Shown in pieces: positions 21,042 to 33,789 of a stretch of 64,000 nt of DNA (position 1 is its first letter; every line of letters starts with the position of its first letter). Position numbers and translations under genes: made by a program. Origin of the DNA: Heterobilharzia americana (taxonomy: Eukaryota > Platyhelminthes > Trematoda > Strigeidida > Schistosomatidae); contig OX104127.1 in the NCBI GenBank assembly GCA_944470555.2, forward strand, positions 31,635,661 through 31,699,660, written 5' to 3'. A model generated the notes under the pieces. That model did no database searches, was not told where the DNA came from, and worked only from the letters and a program-made list of their open reading frames with translations.

Positions 21042-22823
21042 GTGACACTTGACAACGTGGTTAGACTTACCTCCTCTAAAGCCAAGGAAGCCATTTCAAA
21101 TGCAACCATGCTCATGCATCACGACCCCAATGCTCCTTTGAGTATTACTGTTGATGCATCCGACTCAGCAATTGGAGCAGTTTTGCAACAGTTGACTGAC
21201 AACCAGTGGCAACCTTCTGCTCATTTCTGGAGGCAACTGCAAGACGTGGAAACAAGATCCAGTACATTTGGTAGGGAACCCCTAACTATGTACTGTTCTG
21301 TATGCCACTTTCGACATTTGGTGGAAGGTAGTGATTTCATTATTTTCACGGACCACAAACCGTTAACCTTTTCCCTCAGCTCGGCGTCTGACAAATACTC
21401 CCCTCATGAGTCACGACAGCTGGATCACATTTCCCAGTTCACGTCAAACATCCGACACATTTCTGGAGCAAATAACTCCGTAGCCGACGCACTACCACGA
21501 ATAGCTTCGATAAACCATATCGAGGGCGTTGATCTCGTTGAACCAGCTCAGCGTCAAAAGGAAGACCTTGAGCTGCATCATGAGTTGTCGTCCACAACTC
21601 TCAAGCTGCGACTGTGTCCGGTTGGATCAGACAAGGATACAGTTTTGTGCGATATCTCTGCTAGTCAACCACGCCCAATAGTTCCGAAGAGCTGTCGACG
21701 CAGCGTCTTCAATACGTTGCACAAACTCTCCCATCCAGGTGTACGATCCACCATTAGGCTTATTGCAAAACGTTTCCGCTGGCCTGGGATGAACAAAGAC
21801 GTTGAGGAGTGGGCTCAGTTATGCTTAGCTTATCAGAAGCGCAAAGTCACGCGACACATGAAAAGCCCTTTAGGCTCTTTTCTAGCCCGAGACATGCCTT
21901 TCGACCACGTCCATATAGATATCGTAGGACCCCTACCGGAATCTAATGGATGTACCTACCTTTTCACTTGTGTTTATCGTTTCACACGATGGCCAGAAAC
22001 AGTACCTATTAAAGATATTACCGCTGAAACAGTAGCTCATGTTTTCGTCGAAAGGTGGATCGCGAATTCTGGATGTCCATCTTACGTCACAACCGACAGT
22101 GAGAGCCAACTCGAGTGTGGATTATTTCACTCTCTAACTGCACTTTCAGGTTGCACTCGATTCCGAACGACAGCCTACCATCCACAAGCGAATGGCATGG
22201 TAGAGCGTTTCCATCGACAGCTGAAAGCTCCTCTTTCAGCTGCAAACATACCTGAGCGGACCGAGGCTCCGCCTCTAGTCCTACTAGGAATCAGTAACGC
22301 CTTGAAATTTGATGCTGGATTTTCCCGTGTGGAACTCGTCTATGGGACCACTCTTCACCTACCAGGCGAATTTGTTTCCCCCTCAGTTTTCGAACAAGTG
22401 TCCGACAGGGCATCTTAGGTGACTGGGCTTACAAACACAATGCGTTCAGTTAGGCCTTCTCCGGTTAGACCTCAAACGACTGAAGTCTTCGTTCACCCCA
22501 GTCTACAGAAGACATCACAAGTGTTTATTCTTCATGACGCCGTTCGTCGACCACTTGAATCACCCTTCGATGGGCCATTCAAAGTTATCAAGTGACACGA
22601 GAAATTCTACATAATTGAGCGAGATGGACGTGAAGATGCTGTCAGTATCGATCGTTCGAAACCAGCTTATTTCAATGGCAACCCCATTATATGTGACATT
22701 TCAGCTGGCTATAGCCGACCGACGGGTAGCTCAATTATCGAAATTCTTGACGATATGACTGGTAATGCACGGTCTCAGCAAGCATCGGCGCAACGGAAAA
22801 CACGATCAGGTCGAACCCGTTAG
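21042..22823 (+). pseudogene. pol of gypsy element A: RNase H and integrase
   Basis: A +1 frame relative to the RT section. RNase H: PLSITVDASDSAIGAVLQQ and FIIFTDHKPLTF. Integrase zinc-binding region: HKLSHPGVRSTI...CLAYQKR, where the second cysteine of the CxxC pair is not present. Catalytic core: HIDIVGPLPES, YVTTDSESQLE, NGMVERFHRQ, so the three acidic residues are retained. TAG at 22,416-22,418 and TGA near 22,594 interrupt the C-terminal part (VFILHDAVRRPLE...IERDGRED), which ends at TAG 22,821-22,823. Confidence 0.85.
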
Positions 22824-23345
22824 GTTCTCGGAGTATTTAAAGTCGTGTTCAACTTAGTGGTGTGAAATAAGATGTGCCAACCATATTTTTTTAACGAATT
22901 CAAAATTTTTTCGGGCACCATTTTCCTTATTTACTGCCAATGCGCAAATCCTCGTACATTTTGTTTTCACGTCATTTTTTTACCACTACCACGTGATGAA
23001 ACATTCTTTAAAAAAGCGTAAACTTCATTTTTAGATATTTATGTATAAATAATTTCCATTTTTATGAAACGTTTTCGTGATGTTGAAGACCCTTATTTAT
23101 ATTCCAGGTGCAACGAGCACTGGACGGGACATCAAAGGAACCAGAGGACCGCGATCGACGTTTAATTCGATTTATGGTATTTTATTTCCTAATTGCCACG
23201 ACACCCTAGAATAAGTTTAGACAACCAGTAGCCACTTCATTCAGTGAGCCCATCGGAAAAGTTTTACCAGTGGAGAAACCACTGGGATTTTACTTCCGGC
23301 TGCTATCGTCTTAGGGTCCTCATGAACCCACTACGGGGAGTGATC

Positions 23346-23690
23346 GGTAGCGTCACACACTTCCTCAAAATCAGTTGCCCTGGGGTTCGACGACATTCAA
23401 CATTGATGCTGACCTTAGTAATCTTACTGGACTCGCTAAGCTGAAGGTGCTTGATCAAGCATCCTCGCCATTTGGCACGCTGTCGTGTCACGCTGCACTG
23501 CTTGTATTCGACTCTTTAGCCAGTTAGTTGGAACGCATCGGTATCTTGGTACAACCTCCCAAATATACTATTCCGTCCGACTACGCTATTGTGTTCTTCC
23601 TTGGTCCCATACTCGTGGGTATATGACAAGTTCGAATGATTAGTGATTGGTTTCTGCGTCTGTCAAGTTCGCACCAGGATAAATCCTAAG
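23346..23690 (+). repeat. 3' LTR of gypsy element A
   Basis: 345 bp, nearly identical to the 5' LTR. A purine-rich stretch (acggggagtga) just upstream may be the remains of the polypurine tract. It is followed by GCGG. Confidence 0.9.
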
Positions 23691-23694
23691 GCGG
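23691..23694 (+). repeat. 4-bp target-site duplication of gypsy element A (right)
   Basis: GCGG, matching 18,461-18,464. Confidence 0.6.
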
Positions 23695-24115
23695 TGAAAA
23701 CACCACCACTTATTTTTGTAAACTTTCTGCGTAATACCCAAATCGCCTTAAAACTCTTAGCTGTGATCGATTGACAGCGTGTCGTGGTCTCTTAACCATA
23801 ACCCAATACTAAAGCCAGATCACTGTAGGTCAGACGGGAAAGTAGAGGAGTCCCATTGATGTTGCGTATTTTGCCGCCACTGCCCCCCATGTGCATGCTG
23901 ACTCATTTTCCTACGCTGATAAGTGTCAGCCATATACTCGGCCAGGTTATTAGGCTGTTTTAGTCTGTCTTAAATGTATTTACATCCCCATCACTTCCTA
24001 TTTCTCGCCACATTTTGAGATTATCAGCGCAGAGAACCACGGGGAATTTTGGCAGCTCACGCATGTCGCAGCGGCATGTCATTTACCGAAAAACCAAAAG
24101 TGTAGGCCCCGATGG
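23695..24115 (-). mobile_element. CR1-like retrotransposon, 5' portion split by gypsy A
   Basis: The minus strand encodes a CR1 RT core: a GAYTFGFSVNDM-like segment, then VVLCADNLKMWREIGSDGDV (catalytic FADD box changed to CADN), then SMHMGGSGGKIRNINGTPL. It leads directly into the segment at 18,464-18,010 once the gypsy insertion is removed. At about 24,115 it is cut off by the second gypsy copy. Confidence 0.78.
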
Positions 24116-24116
24116 G

Positions 24117-24409
24117 ATTCATTATTGATGCTAACTTACATAGTTTTACTGAGCTCACAAAGCCGAAGGTATGCAGTCAAGCGCCCACGCCGTTTGGCAC
24201 TCTGTCGTGTTACATCTCATCGCTGATAATCCACTCTCCAGCCTACTGGTCAAACGCGTCGGTACTTTGGCCCGACTAAGCAGATATGCTAGTCCCATCT
24301 GACTGTCCTATTGTGTTTCCCCTTGGTCTTGTATTCATGGGTGCATTACGAACCATTAGTGATCGGATTTCATTTCTGTCAAATTTGCACAAGGGCAGTT
24401 CATAGACTA
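24117..24409 (+). repeat. 5' LTR remnant of gypsy element B
   Basis: Aligns by eye to element A's LTR from ATTGATGCT onward: FGTLSCY-equivalent cgccgtttggcac, gtattcatgggtgcat, ttgcacaagg. The first 40-50 bp are not recognisable, and the following tagtgagcccg parallels the primer-binding site. Confidence 0.7.
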
Positions 24410-26756
24410 GTGAGCCCGTTCCTTTTTACATCTGGGAATCTTCTTTTTCACATGTACAACCGTTATATATCCAAGTCAAACTCCATTCCACGTCCGACCA
24501 TCTTTCGAAAGTAATCCTTATTATGCCAACAAAAAACACTATACAGCTCTTGTTATATTAGTCAGATAGCGTAGAAACATGGTTTTTGTATGCTGAAGCG
24601 AATTTCTGAGGACGGGAGGTCACTGATTGGCATTCTGGATTCCTTGTCATCATACTATCATTACCGCGGGAGCCAAACACGCATGTTACAGCACACATGC
24701 TCGGTCTTAAAGTAAGCGATTACAACGCGCCAATCAAAGCAGCACTTTCGAAGAAGTGTGATCTTACAGATCGCCAACACCTAGACGAAATGCCTCTTAA
24801 CATCGAGATAGGCAGCAACTCGGCCACTGAAGTCCACTCCCGCATTAGAGAAGTTATGGACACACGGACGTTCTATATTGGCCTTTACCGAGTACTGTTT
24901 CCCCTGAAATTGCCATAACCGGCGCATATCGCTTTAGTGGCACTCCAGTCGGTTCCACTTGGTGACTTGCAGCTCCAACAGATAAAATATTGGAGATCTC
25001 TAGCAGACCCCTCTCCAACGTATGTTTGGTCAGCGAAAAACCAAGCTATACAACTCTGTTAACCAGCCCTGAGTTACGTAGCACTACACAGGAACGTGTC
25101 TACGCCTATCTCAGCAACTTGCATGGCTGTCCAAAAACCATATCTAATGGGGTGGAAGACACTGAACGGTGCTTGTTCCACAGCACCACCACCCCGCCGG
25201 CACGCGTTAGGGATAACCGTAAACGGCAGATAAGGCCATTCGTTGTTCGCCACCGACGCCAATATGAAAGTTAGCTGCCTCGTCAACGCTGCCACAGAAG
25301 TCGGTGTTCTTACTGCAGCGATGAAGAAGCATCACCATGGCTCATGACAACACGAAGTTGTCCGCTGGTGGCGTCACCCGCGTAAGTCCGAGCTTGGCCA
25401 CAGGTAGGACCAAACGCTCAACCAACGCGTCTTACCAGACGGTTTTGGAAAACTATTCAGAGTTGCAGCAATCGACTCACACTCCACCGTGCATAACCAC
25501 CAATATTATGCATCATATCACAAATACAGGTCTGCCCGTGGCATCCGAAACCTGCCAGCTAGCGTCTGGCGGGCGCCGAACCGCGATAGGCATATTTGAA
25601 CTATGGGTTGCCTAACTATTAACCGGCCCCAGCCATCGTCACCGCATGTGGTCTTCAAAATGGACGGCAATGGCTGATATCCGACCGGCCACTACCGACA
25701 GTCTGATGTCAAAGCAACTTCAGACTACTACCGATACCTCATATTCGACTTGAACGTGGCTTTATGCGGTATGAACATATTCTTCAGGAACGATCAAACC
25801 ACAGCGTATAGTCAAATACCTGTGGCAGCAAAAAATATCGTGAAAACGGCCACCAATACCCATTTTGACTTGTTTGAATTCTTGCGCATGTCCTCTGGTC
25901 TTCAGAATATGGCACAAACAGTCCAATGCTTTACAGGTTATGTCCTCTGTGGTTCGGATTTTGTTCATGTTTACATAGATGACCGTCTTATAGGAGTCAA
26001 GATAAGGAGACCTACCTCAAAAATTTGGACATCACATTCAGCGGATTAAGAAAGCGTGGTATCACAGTCAACGTGTAAAGGTGCGAAAAAGGGGGGGAAT
26101 CGCTCAGCTTCCTTGGTCATATTATCGACAAAAAAGATATGCGCCCATCGGCAATCACGAACCATCCAGAGCCAACCACAGCAAAGTAGTTTCGCACTTT
26201 CAACAGCCTGATAAGTTATTGCCGGGGGTTTGTTCTTGTCTGAGCCTTGGTTATGGAAGCACTAGCAAATCAACTTCGAGGAAGTACCAAGTGCTTGAAT
26301 CTGGACACCGTGGCTAGGCTTGCTTTGTCTAGGCTCAGAGAAGCTGTTGTGAACGTAACCAGGCTTACGCATCACGACTCCCAATGCTCCTTTGGGTACT
26401 GCTGATGATGCATCTGACCCAGTAAACCGGGCAGTTTTGCGACCGTTGACTGACTACCGGTTGTGGCCTTCGGCCTTTTCTCGGGGTGGCTGCAGAAGGC
26501 GAATATGTGGCGCAGTGCGCTTGCTAGGGAACTTTCAGGTATGTGCCATTCTGTGCTCTATTTTCGACATTCGGCTGAAGGTTGCGACCTCGTTATTTTC
26601 ATAGACAACTGACCGCTAACTTTCGCTATTGACTCGGCATCTGACAAACACTCCCTACGTGAGTTGAGACAACTGGATTAAATTTCTTAGTTTGCGTCAG
26701 ATGTCCACCAAATATCTGTAGCAAGTGACTCCGTGACCGGCTTCGATAGACCGTTT

Positions 26757-27832
26757 GAACAAATAAATAAATATCTTATTCCCATATTGGCAACCTGACA
26801 TAAAGACCTGGACGGTACAGAAGCTAGGTCACTAAATTCGACTAAAAACATCAGAACATTCCACAAGTTATGAAATGAACAAGAAATTACCGCTTTTCAA
26901 CATATACAGAATGTTGAAGTTTAGCTCGTTTTCAGTCATACTTTCTCCCTCGTAATTTGTGGCACCAACGTCTCTCAGAGCTCCGAATTTCCGTTACAAG
27001 CAGTCGTCATCGTCGGTCTGCCTTCGTAATGTCCCGTTATCCAGATCAACGTCTGTTTTACCACAGATTCTTATACCTATAGCTTCGGAGACCAAAAGGG
27101 CTCACATTGACGATTTTGAGAGTCTGTAGGTTTCCACGTAATCATGTGATCCAAGCAAACATCTATTTAGGTGTTATTATTCACAGCAATATAGATTTAC
27201 GCCATCAGAATCAGATAATACGGGGCAAAAGGATAAACATTTGAAGGGCTGTATACCAGTGGTAATGCGTTTTCAATGCTGTTCACGTCAAGGTAAGCAG
27301 CATAATCAAGGAGGTATATTCGCTGTCAGGTGAAGTACTAGAGAAGTCTGTTGCACAGAATTGTTGTGGATATGTTCACTTTAAAGTTGATAGGTGGATT
27401 GGTCTCTTGGATTTTACTCTCTGTCCAGATTTTAGTTGCCATTATGACCGTCCAGAAATTTCAGTGATTCGAGGATTGATAACCGTTCATATGGAGAGAA
27501 GGTCAAATGAGTGAACAGGATCGGCAATTCTTGCCTATTGGACAGCAATCTCCGTAGGAGCACGGTTCCATTGCTTAACAAAACAATAGGAAGTTGAGAA
27601 TCACCAAAACATATTCCTCGTTTGTGTCCTGTTGTCATCAATAAAGGTTACTCTGAAGATGTGGGTCTTCAAGGCTTCCGGTTTAATCCTTCGTTCGTTC
27701 AGCTTTCAGATTTACAGATAATTCAGTCAGTTGTAATCATGGTCCAGTTTCTTCGTGGTTTAATGATGTCTTCATGTTTCAGCTGTCTGAAATTTTGATA
27801 GAAAAAACAACAAAAGCAGGTGTGATCTTTGC
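26757..27832 (-). mobile_element. Repeat inserted in gypsy B (AATAAATAAATA-ended)
   Basis: Element A and element B are collinear on both sides of this block, so it is an insertion. Its left edge (aacaaataaataaatatc) is the complement of a TTTATTTATTT tail, and the minus-strand reading near that edge (FLVEFSDLASVPSRS) resembles LMFLMELNDLPSVLFRT at about 41,050-41,090, which is also followed by a TTTATTTATTT tail. The two are therefore probably copies of one retroposon family, on opposite strands. I do not recognise the family. Confidence 0.55.
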
Positions 27833-29149
27833 AGCCGTTGATCTCTTTGAATCAACTTGGTATCAAAACGAAGATTTTGAGTTGCACCGTGAGTTGTGGC
27901 CCACAACTCTCAAGCCGCAACTATGCCTAGTAGGTTGAGGCAAACACACAATTTCATGTAGTTTCTCTTCCAGTCAAACACGGTCAGTGGTCCCGAAGAG
28001 ATGCCAACGCAGCGTCTTCGTTGCGTTAGAGAAACTGTCCCATGCGATGTACCAGCCACCATTAAACCAGTCATGAGAAGCTTGCAAAAAAATGTAAGGT
28101 TACGCGACACGAGGATAGCCCTTTGGTTTCCTCTTATCCTCAGACGTGCGTTTCAACCGCGTCTACATTAATACTGTAGGACCTCTGTCAGAATCTGGTG
28201 GATATTACTGCCTTTTCCCTTTCCTGGATCGTTTTGAGAGATGACCGGAGGCAGCCAGCATAAGGGACATTACTGCTGAATCCATCTTTGTCGCTTTTAG
28301 GGCAACACAAATTGCATACTTTGGACTTCCACCTTGCCTAGCAGCCGACTGTGGGCGCCAACTCGAGTGTGGATTATTTCACGCCTTGGCTGCGCTTTTA
28401 GGTTTTACTCAGTTCTGAGTGACTCCCCACCATCGACGAGCAAATGACACGGTGGAACTCTTCCATCGGCAACTGAAAGCAAGCCTCAGTGGACTGAAGC
28501 TGCACCCCTAGCCTTATTGGGTATCCGGAAAGCGTCAAAAGTTGGTGGCAGGTGCATTTCTGCAGGACTCGTCTGGGGGACTGCCCTTCGCCTCCCAGGT
28601 GAGTTTGTTTCCCCTTTAACTTTTAAACATGTTTGTGGTAGATCATCGTTCGTGACTAGGCTTGCAAACGCAATGTGCTCAGTTAGGCCCACTCCAGTTT
28701 GACCTCAAACAACCGATGCCCTCGGACACGCAGCTTTACAAGGAACATGCGCGTCTTGATACTTCACGAAGCTGTTTGTCGACCACTTGAACCACATCGC
28801 GAAGCAGCACCTAAGGTCATCAAGCGGCATGAAAAACCAAATAATCGAGAGAAACGGGCGTCAACATACCGTCAGCATTGCACGTCCCAAACCAGATTAC
28901 TCGGAAGGCAACCGCGTCATAGGTAACGTTTCTGCTCACTGTAGTCAACTGGCAGATGGCTCAATAATCGAAATTCTTGACGAGTTGTTTGGTAATGCAC
29001 AAGCACAACAACCACCTGCACAATGGAAAGCACGATCAGGTAGAACATCCAGACTCGCGGCTTGTCTAAAAGCATTATCAATAGGGTAGTGCGGGTAAAC
29101 ATGTGTCACTTATTTTTTGGAGGTGCCACCTTTACTGGGAATGCGGTTG

Positions 29150-31120
29150 AGGACTGCAAGCACCCGACGCCGACAGCCATAATTCCAGGTGAGGCAAGCG
29201 TTGTTAGATATGAGGGAAGTGAGAGCCCACAGATGGCTGGTACTAATGTTCCCTTCACTTGCAGTACCGTCAATACATGTCGCTATTGTTGACATTTGCC
29301 GGAATATATTCCTCTTTCGGTGCCGTCAATAAGTTCCCGCATACTACAGATAAACAAGATCGTTAACTTTCACGCGTGGAGTGCATCTGAGACGGTTTCC
29401 TCGGCAAATATTACCAACTGATCGAGCTTTTTTACTGAATGGTTTGATGATGACTAGAGTGTTTGAAATCAGGACGAATCTTATTGCAATGTTCAGGGTG
29501 GTCTGCTTTTGTGGGCTCTTTTCCGGAAGCGAATGATCACTGTTTTGGAGCAGGCACAGTTCTTCGTCAAGTTTACCCAGTCTTAGTGCATCATACAGCA
29601 CCTCATGGCTTTGCCGAACAACTTTCTCTGATCGGAAAGGTTGCTTTGCATACAGGAACCTTAAATAAGGTGATAGAGTTCGATTGACGGCGGGCTTTTG
29701 TGTTAATAAGTGCTGTGGGCACATGCTCATGAGCAAACCTCACCCTTTTTTCTCTCATACACACTTTTGATGAGGTTCATCTGTGATCGTCGCTGAAGCA
29801 GCTTCTGGGTTTAAGCCCGTCATATTTACCCTCATGGCTGACAGTCACTTGGCCGTTTTCGGACTACCCGTGGGTACGACTTTTCATAGAGCGTAGGTGA
29901 CTGCCCCAATTTGAAGACTTGCGTCTTTGGTATTGAATTGTGTGGATACCCGAATTCAGTTGACCACTGGAAGGCCTTTTTTAGCCTCCATAATGCAACC
30001 CGTAGTTAGAAGTGGCTTGATGTGGTACTACGGCTGGATGCACCAGGATCACATGCATGAATGAGGCATCATGGATGCACTATAATAGCCTGGACGTTAT
30101 GACGGCTGACTGATGTATTACGGGGCTGAACTAGAAGCCCATGTCTCTTCTGTTTGCTTTGAGGCTACATGCGTGTCAATCGTCTTCGCGGCCAGAAGAT
30201 TTCGTCTTACCTTTCTTTTCGTCCTCTGTCACCCCCCCCCAGAGGATTTCGAAGGCAGGCTGGGGGTAGGGCTAGGTGTGCCAGCACCGTTTGCCTTTCA
30301 GTAACCAGGGCCACATGTGTTTGGGGAGCCACGGTGGATAAGGTTTTGATCTTTTGGCCGTACTGGCACCCTTGCTTGTTCGACTAGGTTCAACTTAGAT
30401 GATGAGCTAGGATGCTTCGAACCGTATTACATCCGTAAGCCCCAGTCCTACTTACTACGGAGAAAACGGAGGTCAGAAATTGCAGCGAACCTAAGTTTGT
30501 GGCGCTTTTTGAGGCCACATTTCATAAACGCAATGGCACTACGCACGGCAATGAGCGGGTGGGGGGAAAGGATGAAATGGACAGGTCAAGTAAAGAGAAA
30601 ATAATCCGTGGTGATGTTAAAGTGCGTTATCGGCTTTGCCTTTGGTTGTCCAGCAGCACAGCTCTGACTACCGCCGCCCACAAGTCCAGGGTATGGTCAA
30701 GTGACATATTATGTTTCAGATGCTGCAGCCTGAGTCATGGGAATTTATCCCTTGTAGGGTAGTGGTAGTGACTAAGGGAGGGATGCAAGTCCTTCACATA
30801 TAGTTCACTAGACTATTGGCTCGGGGGGTGAAAGCTGTGACTGGACCGTCGTAGGTTTGATTACTTTTGACAAGAATGGAGACTAGGCGTGACATGTCAC
30901 CTTTCAGGGGCATATATTATACACGTAAGTGTCCTTCTTGAATTTACATCTCCAAATTGTGGACAAGGTTTGTTGGAACGCTTCCGATGGCCTAGGGAAC
31001 TGGTTGCACTTGAACATACCAATTTGCGGGTATAATCATTTCGACAATATATATTGATTGCTATGACCAGTAACACTCAGTACATTAGAAAACGTTATTT
31101 CACAATGTGAGGTTAAAGAT
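29150..31120. other. Unassigned repeat-rich sequence
   Basis: Contains a 130-codon minus-strand open frame (29,344-29,736) that I do not recognise and a C10 run (about 30,230-30,240). The minus-strand reading of 30,780-30,915 has the feel of a dispersed schistosome repeat, but I could not assign a family. No host exon with splice signals was seen. Confidence 0.35.
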
Positions 31121-31127
31121 ATGACGT

Positions 31128-31275
31128 TACCGTTTCGCAGACAACAAATAATAAAACAGCTAAACACCGGCATCATTTTCTAGTAGATTGAAGCTAGTTT
31201 GGTTTGAGGATAGGAATTATTTGGCCATAGTTTGGACTATGATTTATTCTCGAAGTTGTGCTGGGCCGCATAGTT
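31128..31275 (+). repeat. Direct repeat, copy 1
   Basis: Shares an ordered series of short matches with 33,110-33,265 (aataa-acagctaa-caccgg / cagctaagcacca; tagattgaagctagtt / tagactgaagctagct; ggaattatttggcca / ggaattattcggcca; aagttgtg). Same orientation, about 2 kb apart. It may be decayed LTRs or two copies of a dispersed repeat. Confidence 0.55.
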
Positions 31276-31279
31276 ATGA

Positions 31280-33105
31280 CCTTGAATCTTACGTGCCTTT
31301 TACGAAGCACATTTCAGGATTTTTAGTAGGCCCAGCTAGAAGGCAAGACTATCTGTTGACATCCCTTTTTCTCTCCGAGTGATTGGATCATCATCAGCAG
31401 TGTTAGATGAAAACGGGGGATTGCAAGCAACCCTTCAAATAAGAAACATGCAACGGTGGACACATCATTGAAGCTCGAGGCCTCTCAATGATCACCAAGG
31501 GCCAGTCAGACGAAGATCCAAATTTTACTTGTCGACTTCCGATAATTAAGGTGGTATCTGAGCGACACGTATCCATCGGCTGATGTTTCCTCTACAGTAC
31601 ATCGCTGATAAGTTCGTCGAATTCCTGAGGAAAGCCAGGGGACTCAATAGTAATGCGTTTTTCCTGCCACTCACCTATCCCACCTTTATATGCTGGGATG
31701 ACCACCACTCGTTTCCGGTCGCGGAGCAACCTGCCTTCTGGAACAGAATGTCCGAAGGTATGCGCACGTAGGAAGCATGAAGAGCTGGTAAACGTTTTTA
31801 GCGTCCTCGAGAGAACGCCACCATTTCTGCAGGGATTTAGGGTTCTTAATATTCTCTACAGTTTAAAATTCGCAAACTCTATGTGGTGACTACGAAGTTT
31901 GGACCTGCAGATAGTAAGGGGTTGTTTCGTACGCTTGACGGAGGTTATATCGGAAACGCGATGTGTGCAGGCTTATTACCGGAGAATTAGTTCACTGAGC
32001 TGCTTAATTAATAAGGTGCTTTGTCGTAAGAGAACTGTGTGACTTCTTTATCAATGATTCCCACGCTGCCTCGCCACTCCTCTTGAGTCTTACATTTTAC
32101 CTCTTTCCATCCGATTTTCATCACATGTCCGGTACCGTTGTACAATATAAAGTCATCCAAACTCTCAGTAACCCTCTACTCATTCCAAGCAGAACGTTAG
32201 TTCAGTATACACCTCTTAAAACTTAATTTTAGCTAAGAGATGTGAATATTCTTTTTTCTTCACGTGGGGATCAAAGATGTATTCCCACCAACCATTTCAA
32301 GGATTGTGTCCGTCGTCTTCCGGCTTGGATTTAGACCTAGTGCTTCAGCAAACCTAGGTCGGGCAGAAACTTCAAAACCATTTCTGATAACTTCAGTCAC
32401 CTTTTTATAACCACTGACAAACAGTTTTCCGAGGCTAGCTGACTTGGATGCTGAAGAAAAGAGGCGTAAAATCACTTCTCCGAAGAGGGCTATAGGCAGC
32501 TAAAGTGGATACTGCAATGTTGTGACTGATAAGAAAATTGACTAGTCGTGATGCCTTAACATCAGACACCACTGAGCGCACTGAAGAGTATACACGGTTA
32601 AGGAAAGTTCTGGTAGGAAATCCAAACAGAGTGATAGAAGTAGCAAAGAGCCTTGGAATATCTTAAGTGCTCACAACGGAGACCTGAGGAGGTTTGAATC
32701 CACAGTTTTTCTGGTGAATTATATGGATGCACTAATAGATTGTGCGATGTTTTTGTTAAACCCTAAGATGGACCTCAGAGAGTGGTCCAAAACCTAACCA
32801 ATTTTGGGCCTTCGTTAAACGCCGCAAGTATCAATAAGAGATACCTCTACGCTTCATTCAGAAGCCGAACAGAATGTAGAAAAGTGGCTATTTTATTGTC
32901 CAGTATTCCGAGCGCTGTCATTCATTAGCGTCAGATAGCTTTCAATAACGACGTAATATATTTCATACTACAAAAGCTAAATGAAAACAAACAGGTTTAC
33001 AGGTTTGATCACGTCGGTGGTGTGACTTCATTGTTATGTACAACAACAAGCAACACATTAAACACCGTTATTCATGAAACACAAGAGATGAGTTTCGAGA
33101 AAGAA
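31280..33105. other. Sequence between the direct-repeat pair, unassigned
   Basis: No recognisable coding domain in any frame. If the flanking direct repeats are LTRs, this would be the internal part of a heavily decayed or non-coding LTR element. Confidence 0.3.
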
Positions 33106-33109
33106 CACT

Positions 33110-33265
33110 GGTGTTTCTCAGGCAACGAAGAATAAGACAGCTAAGCACCAACATAATCGTTCTGTAGACTGAAGCTAGCTCATTTCGGAATCGGGAATTA
33201 TTCGGCCACTGTTTAAACCATCTAATATTCTTGAGGGAGCATTCCCCACAAAGTTGTGATAGCGT
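33110..33265 (+). repeat. Direct repeat, copy 2
   Basis: Second copy of the repeat at 31,128-31,275; clear but imperfect similarity. Confidence 0.55.
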
Positions 33266-33789
33266 GGTTTACGCCAACAAACGCGATTACTGGGATTCCA
33301 TATGAACAAGGGACTGAAAAGTTCAACCTGGAAAATGAGTGGCGACAGTGAACAACAGAAGGAGCTCGAAATAGGAGCACATATATACTACGCAGAAGTA
33401 TGTCAGTTGTGATATATATAGACGAGTTGATTGTACTGACTGAAAATGTTACTTGGTGAAGCATCTAAAGCCAGCCGTTTACGGGTCAGCTTGTGGGGAA
33501 GATGAAGGTGCACACGAAAGTGGTGAGAACAAAACCAAAGATATGGCATATGATGAATTCTCAGGTGAAAGCTGTGGATGATTGCGTGTTGAACTCCAAG
33601 TGCTTGGTGAAGCAATAAGGAACATGCTGTTTTCTGCGTAAGCTATATTAAGAATCTTGCACACTCCAAGTTCATTGATGCAGTGGTTCAAGGTTGACTG
33701 AGACTGGGATATAGTTTGCATCATCGGACATCATACGGTAGTTTTTTCCAAACGTTAGCGTAACGTGTCGGTAAAAATGGAGATTTAAG

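Larger units (their letters stand above)
18465..23690 (+). mobile_element. Ty3/gypsy LTR retrotransposon A, CsRn1/Boudicca-like
   Basis: 5,226 bp: two 345-bp LTRs, a tRNA-Trp-type primer-binding site, a Gag-like frame, then a Pol with protease, RT, RNase H and integrase in Ty3/gypsy order. The Gag contains a C-x2-H...C type motif (CWFHNTYVDEVRKC), the unusual nucleocapsid form of the CsRn1/Kabuki clade, to which schistosome Boudicca belongs. Pol is broken by four in-frame stops and a frameshift, and the RT catalytic box is mutated, so the copy is not autonomous. It is inserted in a CR1 element with a GCGG duplication. The LTRs differ at only about seven positions, which suggests a fairly recent insertion. 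Confidence 0.9.
24117..29150 (+). mobile_element. Ty3/gypsy element B, strongly decayed second copy
   Basis: Collinear with element A but much more diverged. A 5' LTR remnant lies at about 24,117-24,409. The Gag parallel (about 24,700-24,910) includes LTDRQHLDEMPLNIEIGSNS. The RT parallel (about 25,750-26,060) includes PVAAKNIVKTATNTHFDLFEF and VYIDDRLIG, which keeps the YIDD box that element A has lost. RNase H and integrase remnants follow to about 28,500, and a pol C-terminal segment (RVLILHEAVCRPLEPH) lies near 28,750. The 3' LTR was not recognised. An unrelated repeat of about 1.1 kb interrupts it. Confidence 0.82.

Noticed and set aside
19000..22418. Long open frames as an endogenous virus or domesticated host gene
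   Set aside because: LTRs, primer-binding site, target-site duplication and multiple stops show an ordinary inactive gypsy retrotransposon; no envelope-like frame was seen.
29344..29736. 130-codon minus-strand open frame as a host gene
   Set aside because: It sits in repeat debris next to gypsy B, has no splice context or domain I recognise, and is short enough to be chance or a retroelement remnant.
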